From Madurella fahalii (Eukaryota; Ascomycota; Sordariomycetes; Sordariales): a stretch of 64,000 bases of DNA. The notes under the pieces were generated by a model. The model did not search any database. It saw nothing but the letters and a program-made list of their open reading frames with translations, and had not been told where the DNA came from. A program made the position numbers and the translations under genes. Shown piece after piece: positions 21,617 through 31,304 of the stretch. Within the stretch, counting starts at the first letter, position 1. Every line of letters starts with the position of its first letter. The stretch spans positions 2,604,001-2,668,000 of the forward strand of contig CM056877.1 in assembly GCA_029876055.1 (NCBI GenBank). Direction: 5' to 3'.

Positions 21617-22879
21617 ATGGGTCGCTCACCTTGGCCCGCTTTGACGGCCATTGGAAGATATTCTAGAACGAGAACGTCAGCACCTTTGAGAGACTCGCGG
21701 GCATTGTGCACCTCGAGCCTCCAAGTACTACCCGGCCCGTGGTCCAGTGCGGCGGCTCTACGGCAACGACAAGCAGCACCAGCACCACTCGTCTCATATC
21801 GCCAACTACCTGCAATCCAACACCGTTCCTTTGCCACAGGCCCGGATGAGAAGAAGGCGCCCCCACCCAGGTGGCACCCCCCAAAGGAACAAAGTCTCGA
21901 CGAGCGTCCCGTGCTAGTCGTCGGCGCGGGCAACATCGGGCGTCGCGTCGCGCTGGTCTGGGCGTCCAACGCGCGGCCCGTAACCATCTACGACATCTCC
22001 CCGGACGCTCTACACTCGGCGACCGAGTACATCACCGACCACCTCGGCGCGTACTGCGCCGAGCGCGGCACGCACCCGGGCCACGTGTGCACCACGACGG
22101 ACCTACGCACGGCGACCACGACCTCGGGCCGCCACCCGGAGAAGACAGCAGACGGCCGGTTCTCGCCGCAGGAGATGACCAGAGCGCCGTGGCTGGCCAT
22201 CGAGTGCCTGCCGGAGTCGCTCCCGCTCAAGACGTCGGTGCTGGCGCTGCTGGAGCGATCGCTGCCGTCGGACTGCATCCTCGCGTCCAACAGCAGCAGC
22301 CTCACGACGGCCGAGATGGCCGCCGAGGGCCCGCTCGCGCACCCGTCGCGCCTGCTCAACACGCACTACTTCATCCCGCCGCGGAACCGCATGGTGGAGC
22401 TCATGTCGAGCGGCGAGACGGCGCCGCCCATCTTCTCCTTCCTGGCCGCCCAGATGCGCCGCGTCGGCTTCGCCCCCGTCGTCGTGCCCCGCGACGTGCA
22501 GTCGCGCGGCTTCGTCTTCAACCGCATCTGGGCGGCGTGCAAGCGCGAGACGCTGGCCGTGCTGGCCGAGGGCGTGGCCAAGCCCGCCGACGTGGACGCC
22601 CTGTTCCGCGATTTCTTCCACGCCGAGAAGGGCCCCTGCGAGCGGATGGACGAGGTCGGCCTGGACACGGTCGCGCGCGTAGAGCACCACAACCTGGAAA
22701 GGAACCCCGGCCTGGGGAGCGAGGCGGCGCTGGCGTGGTTGAGGAAGAACTACGTGGAGAAGGGGAATCTGGGCGAGAAGACGGGAGACGGACTGTTTAC
22801 AGAGCAGGAGAGGGACGCGCTGAGAGAGCGGCATCATTTGGAGCGGTACAAGGATGTGGAGGAGACGACGGGAGCTTGA
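21617..22879 (+). CDS. 3-hydroxyacyl-CoA dehydrogenase-type NAD-dependent oxidoreductase
   Basis: A single open frame of 420 aa from ATG 21617. The NAD-binding start VLVVGAGNIGRRVALVWA lies near residue 100 and carries GxGxxG. The catalytic residues of the family are visible: Ser/Asn in ILASNSSSL, His in NTHYFIPPRNRMVEL (H-x-x-x-P-P) and Asn in GFVFNRIWAACKRE, the start of the helical C-terminal domain. The first 100 residues are rich in Arg, Ser, Ala and Pro, with few acidic residues (RSFATGPDEKK), and could include a mitochondrial presequence. They could also be partly untranslated leader if the true start is spliced differently. It likely oxidises a 3-hydroxyacyl-CoA or a related beta-hydroxy acid; the fungal subfamily often has a specialised, undetermined substrate. 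Family call secure, exact N-terminus uncertain. Confidence 0.88.
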   Translation: MGRSPWPALTAIGRYSRTRTSAPLRDSRALCTSSLQVLPGPWSSAAALRQRQAAPAPLVSYRQLPAIQHRSFATGPDEKKAPPPRWHPPKEQSLDERPVLVVGAGNIGRRVALVWASNARPVTIYDISPDALHSATEYITDHLGAYCAERGTHPGHVCTTTDLRTATTTSGRHPEKTADGRFSPQEMTRAPWLAIECLPESLPLKTSVLALLERSLPSDCILASNSSSLTTAEMAAEGPLAHPSRLLNTHYFIPPRNRMVELMSSGETAPPIFSFLAAQMRRVGFAPVVVPRDVQSRGFVFNRIWAACKRETLAVLAEGVAKPADVDALFRDFFHAEKGPCERMDEVGLDTVARVEHHNLERNPGLGSEAALAWLRKNYVEKGNLGEKTGDGLFTEQERDALRERHHLERYKDVEETTGA

Positions 22880-23459
22880 GGGGCCGGTTGGCGGAGGGGG
22901 CCCGTTCGTGTGAGTTGCAAATCCGTGTCATCCTCCTTGGGAACGGTGAAGGTGAAAATGTACAGCTACGCCCTTGAGCCTGGCTATTTGTTCGGAGTAT
23001 CACATTAGAACTGAAAATCGGAAGATACGCCCTTGCTGCTGACGCTGGGATGGTTGCTTGCCAAGCCTGTGATTCCCCGGTGCCGCTGCTGTGGGCTCGA
23101 TTACAGGGCGCCGTGTCCCCTGCCAATTGACGAATGCCAAGGGCATCCCAGGCCTTCTTAGTGGACACACACCATGGTTCCCCGCAATCAGATCGACGAT
23201 GTCGACCGCAAAGGCGCGCCGTTGTGAAGCTTCCCAAAGCTTCCCGGTGGCAAAGTCCGTTAGGAACTACACTACACCTGACTGGGCTCTGCGCTCGTGT
23301 CAAGTTCTGTGCATAAGCGGCCGTGTGACCTGTTGCTTCAATTCAAGATAAAAGGCGGCCTTATCTCCTCAAATCCTGCCAAGTGTGCCTAAGTGTTCCA
23401 AGCCCACCAGACCAAGTGAACCATTCTCGAGCAACCCACCCTACCTAACTAAGTCTTCA
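22880..23459. other. Intergenic, presumed promoter of the GFA gene
   Basis: 580 bases with no gene. The AATTCAAGATAAAAGG segment at about 23340 could be a TATA-like core promoter about 115 bases before the ATG. Confidence 0.4.
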
Positions 23460-24052
23460 ATGATGTCTCACCCGTTCCCCACGCCCAAGTCCATCACGGG
23501 CGGCTGCCTTTGCAACGCCCTCCGCTACCGAGCCGACTTCCCTGCCGACCACAACTTCGAGACCGGCGTATGCATCTCCCCCTTCCCCGCCCTTCTTTCT
23601 TCCCTTTTCACCCCTATCTAACCTGAAGCTCATACCTCAAACAGTCCAGCACATGCCAATGCACCCAATGCCGCAAACAAACCGGCTCCCTCTTCTTCTC
23701 GTACCAGACCGTCACGCCGTCTGCCGCCTTTCAGTGGATCAGCCCCTCCACGTCCACCCTGAAGCTCTACCAGGCCTCTCCGATGGCTGAACGGGCGTTT
23801 TGCGGCGATTGCGGGTCTTTCATCTACTGGAAAGCCAAAGACTCTGATCGTGTCTCGTTCACACTTGGGACTGTAGACCCCCTCTACCTCTTTGGCGAGG
23901 GGGCAGACGGAAAGGAGGTGCCCGAGGGAGGGTTTGGGATGGCCTTGGCGAACGGCGGGGGTGAGCATTCGTGGTGTAAGAACGAGATCAAGGGGGTGAC
24001 GGATGAGGCGAGTTTGGGGTTTATGAAGAAGGGGACGAGGACTGAGGAGTGA
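23460..24052 (+). CDS. GFA-family (glutathione-dependent formaldehyde-activating / CENP-V) zinc protein
   Basis: Two exons, 23460-23567 and 23645-24052, give 171 aa. The intron is GTATGC..AACAG, phase 0. Zinc ligands of the GFA fold are visible: GGCLCNALRY (C16, C18), then STCQCTQCRKQTGS (C40, C42, C45) and AERAFCGDCGSFIYW (Cys-x2-Cys). The end of the domain follows with FTLGTVDP. Members bind structural zinc and have been linked to S-hydroxymethylglutathione formation, though most fungal copies have no proven activity. Two Met codons in tandem occur at the start; the first was chosen. The gene looks intact. Confidence 0.93.
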
Positions 24053-24222
24053 AGGAGTGAAAGAATGAGAGAATGAGTGGTTTCAATAGTAATTGATTAC
24101 CTGGCTCTTACTAGGAGTATGCTAATCACATGCTTCATCTGATTAATTAATTAACGGATTCTTTTCCGACTCCTCATTGTGTTTATTCAACCGCTGTTCC
24201 CCTCCCGGACCCCGGGCCCGGC

Positions 24223-25181
24223 CTAGTCATCTGTATCATCATGATGACTATTGGGGCTCGGCGACCGCCGGTCAGGCATGTCAGTATCAGGAGGACGGAC
24301 ATAGTTCTCGGGCACGTTGTTCTCCTCGCACTCCTTAGCCGCGTTGTACTTTTTGAACGCCACTTGGACAAGCATGCCGACCTCCTTTCGGTTTCGACCT
24401 ATGACTCCAACTGCTAGCAAGGCCTCGGTTTGCTCGATCCTGAGTCGATTTCATCAGCCATTGTCCGTTTCATAGGAGAAAAATTCAAGAACGTCAGGGG
24501 CGGTCATACCAGTCCTGAAGCTTCCGGTACTCTGCTTGGTCGTGATACCACCTGTCCGGCAGTCCTTGGCCTTTGACCAAGGCTAGAATGCCGGCAACAA
24601 CAGTGTTGATAGCACCCAGAACTGTGATCACAATAACATGCTCACCAGCACTCGGGCCCCTATGTACCTTACTTATCAGCGTCGAAATTCGGGGACGGGG
24701 TTCAAGCACCCAGAAGCGCAACTCACAACGCCGTCAACGAAGCACCAATAATGATCTGTGCAAAGTGGCAACCGTTGACCAGGATTGATATGAGCCGGTA
24801 CATCAATTTCTTGCGCCTCTCTGCCTTCAGCGCTGCAGCATAGATCCCCACGGCTTTCTTACGACCCTCTTCCAAGGACTCAGGGTCGGTCGAGCCAGCC
24901 AGGGCGCTGTTGATGCCGACGGCGCGGCGGAATATCACCAAGTTCTCGTCGTTCATCCTCCGTATGGGCAGCCCCGCGGGAACGCCCCACGACGTGTTCG
25001 TGTCCGCCTTTGGTACCACGGCTGCCGGGTCCGGGACTGGTTGAGGTGGTGGCCGGCCCGTGAGGGGCACCTGAGGGCCTTGTCCTTGATTGGCAGCCGC
25101 GGACGACATATCAACAGCCTTTGGTTGTGTTGGTTGGGGTTTTGGAACTGGTAGCCGAGGCTGACATTTCCGCTGTATCAT
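24223..25181 (-). CDS. Fungal SLATT-domain two-TM membrane protein
   Basis: Three exons on the minus strand, 25181-24727, 24659-24510 and 24439-24223, join in frame to 273 aa. A shorter start at 25109 (MSSAAANQGQ) is possible. A Pro-rich, disordered N-terminus leads into VGINSALAGS and a charged helix (GRKKAVGIYAAALKAERRKK). Two hydrophobic segments follow, LMYRLISILVNGCHFAQIII and HVIVITVLGAINTVVAGILA, joined by a short turn, then the post-TM helix KGQGLPDRWYHDQAEYRKLQ and a charged cytosolic tail. This order matches the fungal SLATT family (SMODS and SLOG-associating 2TM effector). In bacteria, SLATT proteins are predicted membrane-acting effectors of nucleotide-triggered immune systems; fungal members are proposed to act in cell death or innate immunity. 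No sensor or nucleotidyltransferase gene lies next to it here. Confidence 0.82.
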
Positions 25182-26327
25182 GTCGCGATGGCGAGATGGA
25201 AGAAAAGCCGATAGTTGGCCTTTCAAGGAGCGGCGATCTTTCGTGATCCCTTTTCAAACTGCCCGGCGCTGGCATGATTCTTGATTCCTAACTGGTGATA
25301 TGAGACAGAAGGACGTTCGAGGGGTTAGTTTTGTGGTAAAGTCTGGTTCGCGCCCCCTTACGCGCCGCAGCTGCACAGCCAACGGCCCACTATCCGAACA
25401 GTCCGAGCAAGCGTGTGAGGTCACAGGGCCAAGGCTTAGGAATACTTCGACTCCCGCCTATGTTACCGATTGCGGTAAGCCTCAGCCCTGTGTTGCGGAA
25501 CTGTCTAAGCGTCATGAGCGCCTCCTGTTACGCAACGCCGCACTTTGCCTCGGCGATTCCTACGCAGGGTGGTCAGCGAAAGGACGAAAGCGAGTGACGC
25601 GGGGTCAGCGACCGGCCGATCGGTCGTCCCGGCAATCTGCAGGAGGCGAAACCCGCGCTCACCTTGGCTTCATTCTTCCATATCTCTAAGCGCCCACTTA
25701 CGGCATACTGACCGACCAAATATTATAAGTAAACAATACGTCCGTGCCGAGTATTACTGGCGATAATGTAGTTGCTCTCACGTGTTTATTCAGTGGGATT
25801 CCTAAACGCGCGTTCCGAGTTCTCAAGTTGATCCAGCAATACGGTGTAGGAAGAATAATAAGAAGTTAATCCAGCAAAGAAACGTCGATGGAAGACGCCC
25901 GACGTCTGAAGTCTTTGGATTCAACCGGGTCACCCCACCCCACTGATCAGATGAATCGGACCACGCGCAAGATCAAGCCTCAGAGGATGTGCTTATATCA
26001 GTTTCGGGCTCGGTTCAATGCGCGTTTGTGGCTCAGAAATCTCCGATGAATCAGCTATTCTCGGCAAGGTACAGCTTGTGTTATACTTACTAATTACACA
26101 TCTCTGGGATACCCCAAGGAAATGTCTCCTTCAGGTGACCTTTGGAGCGGGCTTGGACGGTCACCTAAACGCGAGATCCAACTATACAACCCGCGGTGTA
26201 CTCCAGGAGAAGTTGTACTTACCGTACAGTCACGGGGGTCTATTGCTTTGCAACCTTTGATTGGCTTTATAACGCTAACTAATACGACCCGTGACGCAAA
26301 CGAGCTCTACCTAGGTATAGCCCCACA
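25182..26327. other. Intergenic, no gene recognised
   Basis: About 1.1 kb upstream of the SLATT gene and downstream of the PHD gene. The right half is AT-richer. Short frames only. Confidence 0.45.
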
Positions 26328-28061
26328 TCACACCTTCATCCCATTCTCCTCCACCTTGCGGCTCTTTTCATCGTATATGATGACACTAAACGCTTCGTAA
26401 TCATCGTCATCCACTAGCCGCTCACCGTCCTCAACATCCGCCGGTAGGCGCGAGTACAAGCCCATCCCTGGCTTAGGCCACAGCGGCGCGAGCGGGTCAA
26501 ACTCGTCATCCTCGTCGTTCGTCCTCTCCTGGCTGTCCTCCTTGTTGCTCTTCGCCCCGCCGCTGCCGCCGCTCCCGTTCGGCCTTCCCCTGCCCGACAC
26601 TGACCTTCCGCCGGCATTCGCGATCTTGCGGACAAAGTTAATCTGCCCCGTCGGGTGGGACTCGGCGCGGGGAAACAAGCCCTCGGTGGTCGTCCCGGCA
26701 AACAGGGACCGCGGCGGTGGCGGCGCCGCCCCTTCAGCAGAGGCGGCGGAAGCCGGGAAGATGGGCAGGTCCGGGTGCAGCTCCAAGCTCGCCATCAGCA
26801 GCCCCACCAGCTCCTGCTGCGGCAGCGTCAACAGATAAGCCCTCTTCTGCTGGACGGGCTTGGATGCCCAGCTCTCCCTCCCTCCCCTTCCCGCACCACC
26901 ACCATTCCCAGTACCCGCAGACGCAGCAGAAGCAGAACCACCACCAGTACCACCACTAGCAGCCGCCGCCGCCGCCGCTGCCGCCTCCACCCGCTGCCGC
27001 TTGAAGAGGTGCCTCTCCCTCTTGGTCCGGCACGCGCCGCAGAACCACCCCTTGCTCTGGTCCCGCACCGTGTCGTTGCCGATCCACGGCTCGTGGCACA
27101 GCTGGTGCCACCCGTCGTTGCACCCGTCGCAAAACACGATCTGGTTGCTCGCCGGGCTGTGCATCCGCGTGCACTTCTTGCAGAGCGCCTGCTCGGCCGT
27201 GCGCTTGCCGTAGTGCGCGCGCTTGCGGCCGCTGCTGCTGGCCGCGTCCATGGCCGCCGGGTTGTAGGCGGCGGGCTTGAGCACTTGTCTGCCCGACTTG
27301 GTCACGGCGAGCGGGGTGTTGGCTGAGGTGTTGTTAGCGGTGGTGGTGGCGGTGCTGCTTTCGGCGGACGACGGTTGTTGCTGTTGTTGTTCTGGTTGCT
27401 CGGATGGGGATGAGAGGCTGGAGGTGCTGCTCGCGTCATTGTCGCTGTCGTCGTCGTCGTCGTCGTCGTCGTCTCGGGTTTTGGCTCGTTTGCGCTTACC
27501 GCCACCGGCGCTGCGGGGTGCGGCGGCCTGCTTGACTTTCTTGACGGCTTTGGTATCTGAAGGGAGGACCTTGGCCGCCGCGGCTTTGACGGCGGTGCTC
27601 TTGGAGATTCCTGTCAGCCCGGCAGTGACCTTCCTGATGGCGCTCATGCCACTTCCTGACTTCGTCGCCGTCGGCCCTGGTACCGGAAGCTTAGTAGGTA
27701 AAGGCCGGGCCGGGGTCACAGCGGGCATTTGCATCGTCATCTGAGTTGATGTGTTCATGCCCATGACGAGCCGCCTCTTCACATCTTCATAGGTCGCGGA
27801 GGGGATGCTGGCCGTGACGGATGGCGAGCTCGAGGCCTGCGACAGCGCGGCGCTGAGGCTGCTCGGCTCGCCTTTCATCCGCTTGAGAATCATCTGCGTG
27901 GCTGCTGTAAACTGCGGAATGTATAGTGGACGAGTGGGCGCAAAGAAGGCCGGCGTTGTTTGCGTGGACCCGGTCCCAGAGCCGGCCGGCTGAGCCGGAT
28001 CCGGAGTTGACCCTGTTGAAGTCTTCTCAGCCGCATCTTTCTCCGGTTCTGCGTCTCCCAT
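26328..28061 (-). CDS. PHD-finger protein, probable chromatin reader
   Basis: A single exon of 577 aa from ATG 28061. Around residues 290-350 it has one PHD finger with the Cys4-His-Cys3 pattern: LCKKCTRMH, VFCDGCNDGWHQLCH and GWFCGACRTKRERH. The WHQLCHEPW segment is typical of PHD fingers that read histone H3 tails. The rest is low-complexity: acidic Asp run of nine after KRAKTR, a Gln-rich EQPEQQQQQPSS, polyalanine after the finger and an SVSGRGRPNGSGG segment resembling an AT hook. A helical segment RAYLTLPQQELVGLLMASLE lies C-terminal of the finger, followed by an acidic end. The protein is most likely nuclear. Its promoter carries paired E-boxes and a telomere-like repeat. No specific orthologue is claimed. 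Confidence 0.9.
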   Translation of the reverse strand: MGDAEPEKDAAEKTSTGSTPDPAQPAGSGTGSTQTTPAFFAPTRPLYIPQFTAATQMILKRMKGEPSSLSAALSQASSSPSVTASIPSATYEDVKRRLVMGMNTSTQMTMQMPAVTPARPLPTKLPVPGPTATKSGSGMSAIRKVTAGLTGISKSTAVKAAAAKVLPSDTKAVKKVKQAAAPRSAGGGKRKRAKTRDDDDDDDDDSDNDASSTSSLSSPSEQPEQQQQQPSSAESSTATTTANNTSANTPLAVTKSGRQVLKPAAYNPAAMDAASSSGRKRAHYGKRTAEQALCKKCTRMHSPASNQIVFCDGCNDGWHQLCHEPWIGNDTVRDQSKGWFCGACRTKRERHLFKRQRVEAAAAAAAAASGGTGGGSASAASAGTGNGGGAGRGGRESWASKPVQQKRAYLLTLPQQELVGLLMASLELHPDLPIFPASAASAEGAAPPPPRSLFAGTTTEGLFPRAESHPTGQINFVRKIANAGGRSVSGRGRPNGSGGSGGAKSNKEDSQERTNDEDDEFDPLAPLWPKPGMGLYSRLPADVEDGERLVDDDDYEAFSVIIYDEKSRKVEENGMKV

Positions 28062-28430
28062 GGTCGAAATGACACTACGGTGTAAGCTGGCTGGTATTAA
28101 GAACCAAGTATTGCCTCCAGTTTCGTGATTAGAGGGTTGTCTTTATTTTATCGAATCGGCTTTGTACGGTTGGGTTTCATGCGGCAGCGTCGTTGTACCA
28201 AGTTTGCTGTGGTTTCCCTCTGCGCGGAGAAACTGGCGAAGGGGGCGCAGAACATCGAGGTTTTGGCGTTGTACTCACGTGACAATCACGTGAATAACCC
28301 TAACCCTCTATGTGATCGCACCTGCGCACCTGGGAATGTTGTCAAACAAACTTTATCAAGCAACTCCTTGCTTGTCGCATGCAACTATGCAGATATGATG
28401 TGAGGGGGAAAAACGGACTGCCTATTAGTA
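28062..28430. promoter_or_regulatory. PHD gene promoter with two TCACGTGA boxes and a telomere-like repeat
   Basis: CACGTG occurs at 28276-28281 and again at 28287-28292, both within TCACGTGA, one helical turn apart. TAACCCTAACCCT follows at 28295-28307. Cbf1/bHLH factors bind the first type, Tbf1/TRF-like or Reb-type factors the second. The start codon of the PHD gene is about 215 bases away. The segment is also the 3' flank of the CoA-transferase gene. Confidence 0.55.
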
Positions 28431-29992
28431 TTACCTAATGACACCTTTTTCTCTCAATTCCTGTATTTGGCTGCCCTCCATCCCAAGATGCTGCCGCAGG
28501 ATCTCATCCGTATGCTGCCCCAGAGTTGGCGGCGGGCTCCGGATCCTGGGCTCGCTCTCAGAGTACTTGATGGGCGTGTTGAGCAGCTTTATGGGCCCGC
28601 ACTCGCCGTGCTCCACCTCGACGACCATATTCCTTGCCTTGGTGTGTTCGTGCGTCAGGGTTCCTCGGACATCATTGACGGCGGCGTATGGCATGCCCTT
28701 GCCCTCGAACACGTCAAGCCATTCCTGCGTTGTCTTGGTCACGGTAATCTTCTCAATCTCGGCCTCGAGTTCATCACGATGCGCCACCCGGGATGCATTG
28801 ATCTCGTACTTGGGATCTTCCTTCCACTCCGGGCGACCCAGGCCATCGCAGAGGATGCCAAAGAGGCGATCGTTTCCTCCGCCGAAAAGAACAGCGCCGT
28901 CCTTAGTTTCGAAAGACCTGTACGGGACGATGGATGCTGCAGCTGTTAGAATAGAACTCAGGCAACGGAAATTGCACCACATACGATGAGCTGTCCCCCA
29001 CCGGCCAGTGTCCTTCTCCCCGCTGATCAGGCAGCTGCTAGCGATATTGGCCAGGGTGACAGTCTGGCAGTCGCTCAGCGCGGCATCGATGTGCTGCCCC
29101 TTGCCAGTCTTTGCCCGAGCAAGCAACGCCGCCATGATGCTGTTGCTCGTGTACAGGCCCGTCGTGAGATCAGTCACTGCAACACCGACTTTGACAGGCG
29201 GCCCGTCTCTGCAGCCGGTGATGTGCATCAGGCCAAACTCAGCCTCCACCATCACATCATAGCCTGCACGCTGCGAATATGGCCCGGTCTGGCCGTACCC
29301 GGTAATCGACGCATAGATGAGGGCTGGGTTGATCTTGTGAATGGTTTCGAAGTCGAGGCCATACTTCTTGAGGGACCCGGGGATGTAATTCTCCACCAGG
29401 ATGTCGCACTTGGCGGCAAGCTTGTGGAGGATATCTATGCCGGCTGGGTCCTGGAAAGACAGGGCCAGTGACTTCTTGTTACGGTTCACCTGAGGTTCTG
29501 GTCAGCAGCTATTTGCGACCCAACTCATCACTTGGTGCCAAACCCCAAGAAAATATGCAGACTCGCCAGGGCCTTCCTGCGATGAACCAGACTTGTACGA
29601 AGCATACGGCGGTCCCCAAGCCCTGGTATCATCGCCCCTGACCGGATGTTCCACCTTGATAACTTCTGCGCTTGGCCCATGTTAATATGGGATGTCTCAT
29701 AACTCCAATTCAGGGTTGCTTTTACCCAAGGTCACCGAGAATCTGAGTACAGTAAGGCTGCCTAGACGTCAGTCGCCTAGATGACACTGAATTGCCGTTA
29801 CGTGGTTTGTCTCACTCCAGCCAGAACCCGTGTCATGTCAAGAACCCGGTACCCCTCGAGCGGAAGCGACCCGGGAGCCGAGGATGCAGCCGAGACGGTG
29901 AACCGGCGATGGCCGGCCGGCTTGAACCCTGTGGTCCGCCTAGCTGATCCGACCCGGGTAAGCCGGCGGAACACATTTAGCGCCCGGATCAT
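28431..29992 (-). CDS. Family III CoA-transferase (CaiB/BaiF; SUGCT-like), probably mitochondrial
   Basis: Five exons, 29992-29816, 29757-29726, 29670-29544, 29489-28985 and 28936-28431, join to 448 aa. Exon 2 is only 32 bases. The N-terminus (MIRALNVFRRLTRVGSARRT) is basic, without acidic residues, and fits a mitochondrial presequence. The mature part starts with the family signature LEGYRVLDMTRVLAGPYCTQ and ILGDLGAEVIKVEHPVRGDD. It continues with ENYIPGSLKKYGLD, ALIYASITGYGQTGP and GYDVMVEAEFGLM, then GKGQHIDAALSDCQ, whose GKGQxxD Asp is the usual catalytic residue. The C-terminal half has HPSIVPYRSFETKDG and LLNTPIKYSESEPRIRSPPP. Such enzymes move CoA between carboxylic acids; the mammalian relative SUGCT makes glutaryl-CoA from succinyl- or HMG-CoA. 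The exact acid is inferred, not shown. Confidence 0.92.
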
Positions 29993-30560
29993 GACGGACA
30001 CTTGTAAATGATTCCTCAAGCGACAATATATGAAGTGAAATAGAATAAGAGTTTAGTAAATGGCGTCAACCGGAAACGGCTGTTCCGTGGTGGTTTAGGC
30101 GGGGCTGAAGGGACACCAAGTCCCCGCAACCGGAATCCAGCCACTGTTATCTAGGGGAGTTTAGCGCCTGGAAGGGCTGAGGACGTGTTCACTGATCAGC
30201 AGGTGCTCTTTGCTACGTCCGCCCATTTCTGGTGTCCACAATGCCTTTACTTCGTCTCTGTTGTAGTAAGTAGACTAAAACGTCTTTAGCAGTGAAAAAT
30301 GCAGGGCTCAGTTGGGCGCCCGTGGATGCGTGCCCAGGTCACAGGACTAGTTTTGCCTGCGAGCCGGCAACCGCCTGGTGACGGCTGGTAACGCTTGACC
30401 TCGGAATCTGGCAGCCTCACCCAAGGCTCGAGCTTCAATGAGCCAGCCGCGCCAAAAGTTCAAGCGAGTATCTACCGACATCACATTTTCTCCTCATAAT
30501 CGCCACACGCACTCACACGCGCACACACTACTCAGCCCCTGAACCTAACCGCCCTCGATA
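29993..30560. promoter_or_regulatory. Divergent promoter region between CoA-transferase and prp11
   Basis: The two genes are transcribed away from each other from this 568-base interval. It has no open frame of interest. A CA-rich stretch (CACACGCACTCACACGCGCACAC) lies just before the prp11 ATG. Confidence 0.5.
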
Positions 30561-31304
30561 ATGGACTACCAAAACCGCGCCGGCTCCAAATTCGGCGGCG
30601 GCGGCGTCGCCTCGCACAGCGCCACCAACGCCGACCGCCGCGAGCGCCTGCGCAAGCTCGCCCTCGAGCAAATCGACCTCGACAAGGACCCCTACATCTT
30701 CAAGAACCACCTCGGCTCCTTCGAGTGCCGCCTCTGCCTGACGGTGCACCAGAACGACGGCTCGTACCTCGCGCACACCCAGGGCAAGAAGCACCAGACC
30801 AACCTCGCGCGGCGCGCGGCGCGCGAGCAGAAGGAGGGCAAGGGGGAGGTCGACCCCAACACGGGCCTCCCGATCGGCGTGGTGGGCGCCGGGTTCGCGG
30901 CGCTGGGCCTGGGCGCCTCGGGCCCCCGTAAGAACGTGGTCAAGATCGGCCGGCCCGGCTACAAGATCACCAAGGTGCGCGACCCCATCACGCGGCAGCA
31001 GGGGCTGCTCTTCCAGCTGCAGTACCCGGACATCGGCACCGGCGTGACGCCCAAGTGGCAGGTCATGAGCGCCTTCTCGCAGCGCGTCGAGGACCCCGAC
31101 AGGAACTTCCAGTACCTGCTCGTCGCGGCCGAGCCCTACGAGACGTGCGGGTTCAAGATCCCCGCGCGGGAGCTCGACAAGCGCGAGGACAAGCAGTTTG
31201 AGTTTTGGGATCCGGATTCCAAGGAGTATTGGATCCAGATCATGTTCATGACGGAACGAGAGGAACGGTTCAACGCGGCGCCTGGGTTGACGGGGAGGAG
31301 ATGA
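30561..31304 (+). CDS. prp11: Splicing factor 3a subunit 2 (Prp11/SF3A2)
   Basis: An intronless 247-aa gene. The start MDYQNRAGSKFGGGGVAS is nearly invariant in SF3A2 from yeast to man. A matrin-type C2H2 zinc finger follows: Cys56, Cys59, His72 and His78 in FECRLCLTVHQNDGSYLAHT then QGKKH. Downstream blocks (KIGRPGYKITKVRDP, LLFQLQYPDIGTGVTPKWQV, MSAFSQRVEDPDRNFQYLLV, YETCGFKIPARELDK, FWDPDSKEYWIQIMF) keep the family order to the end. The long Pro-rich tail of animal SF3A2 is absent, as in other fungi. The protein is part of SF3a in the U2 snRNP and contacts U2 and the pre-mRNA near the branch site. Very secure. Confidence 0.97.
   Translation: MDYQNRAGSKFGGGGVASHSATNADRRERLRKLALEQIDLDKDPYIFKNHLGSFECRLCLTVHQNDGSYLAHTQGKKHQTNLARRAAREQKEGKGEVDPNTGLPIGVVGAGFAALGLGASGPRKNVVKIGRPGYKITKVRDPITRQQGLLFQLQYPDIGTGVTPKWQVMSAFSQRVEDPDRNFQYLLVAAEPYETCGFKIPARELDKREDKQFEFWDPDSKEYWIQIMFMTEREERFNAAPGLTGRR

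Noticed and set aside
21871..22977. 368-codon plus-strand frame overlapping the hydroxyacyl-CoA dehydrogenase
   Set aside because: An Arg/Pro/Gly-rich frame-shadow of the real gene with no motif.
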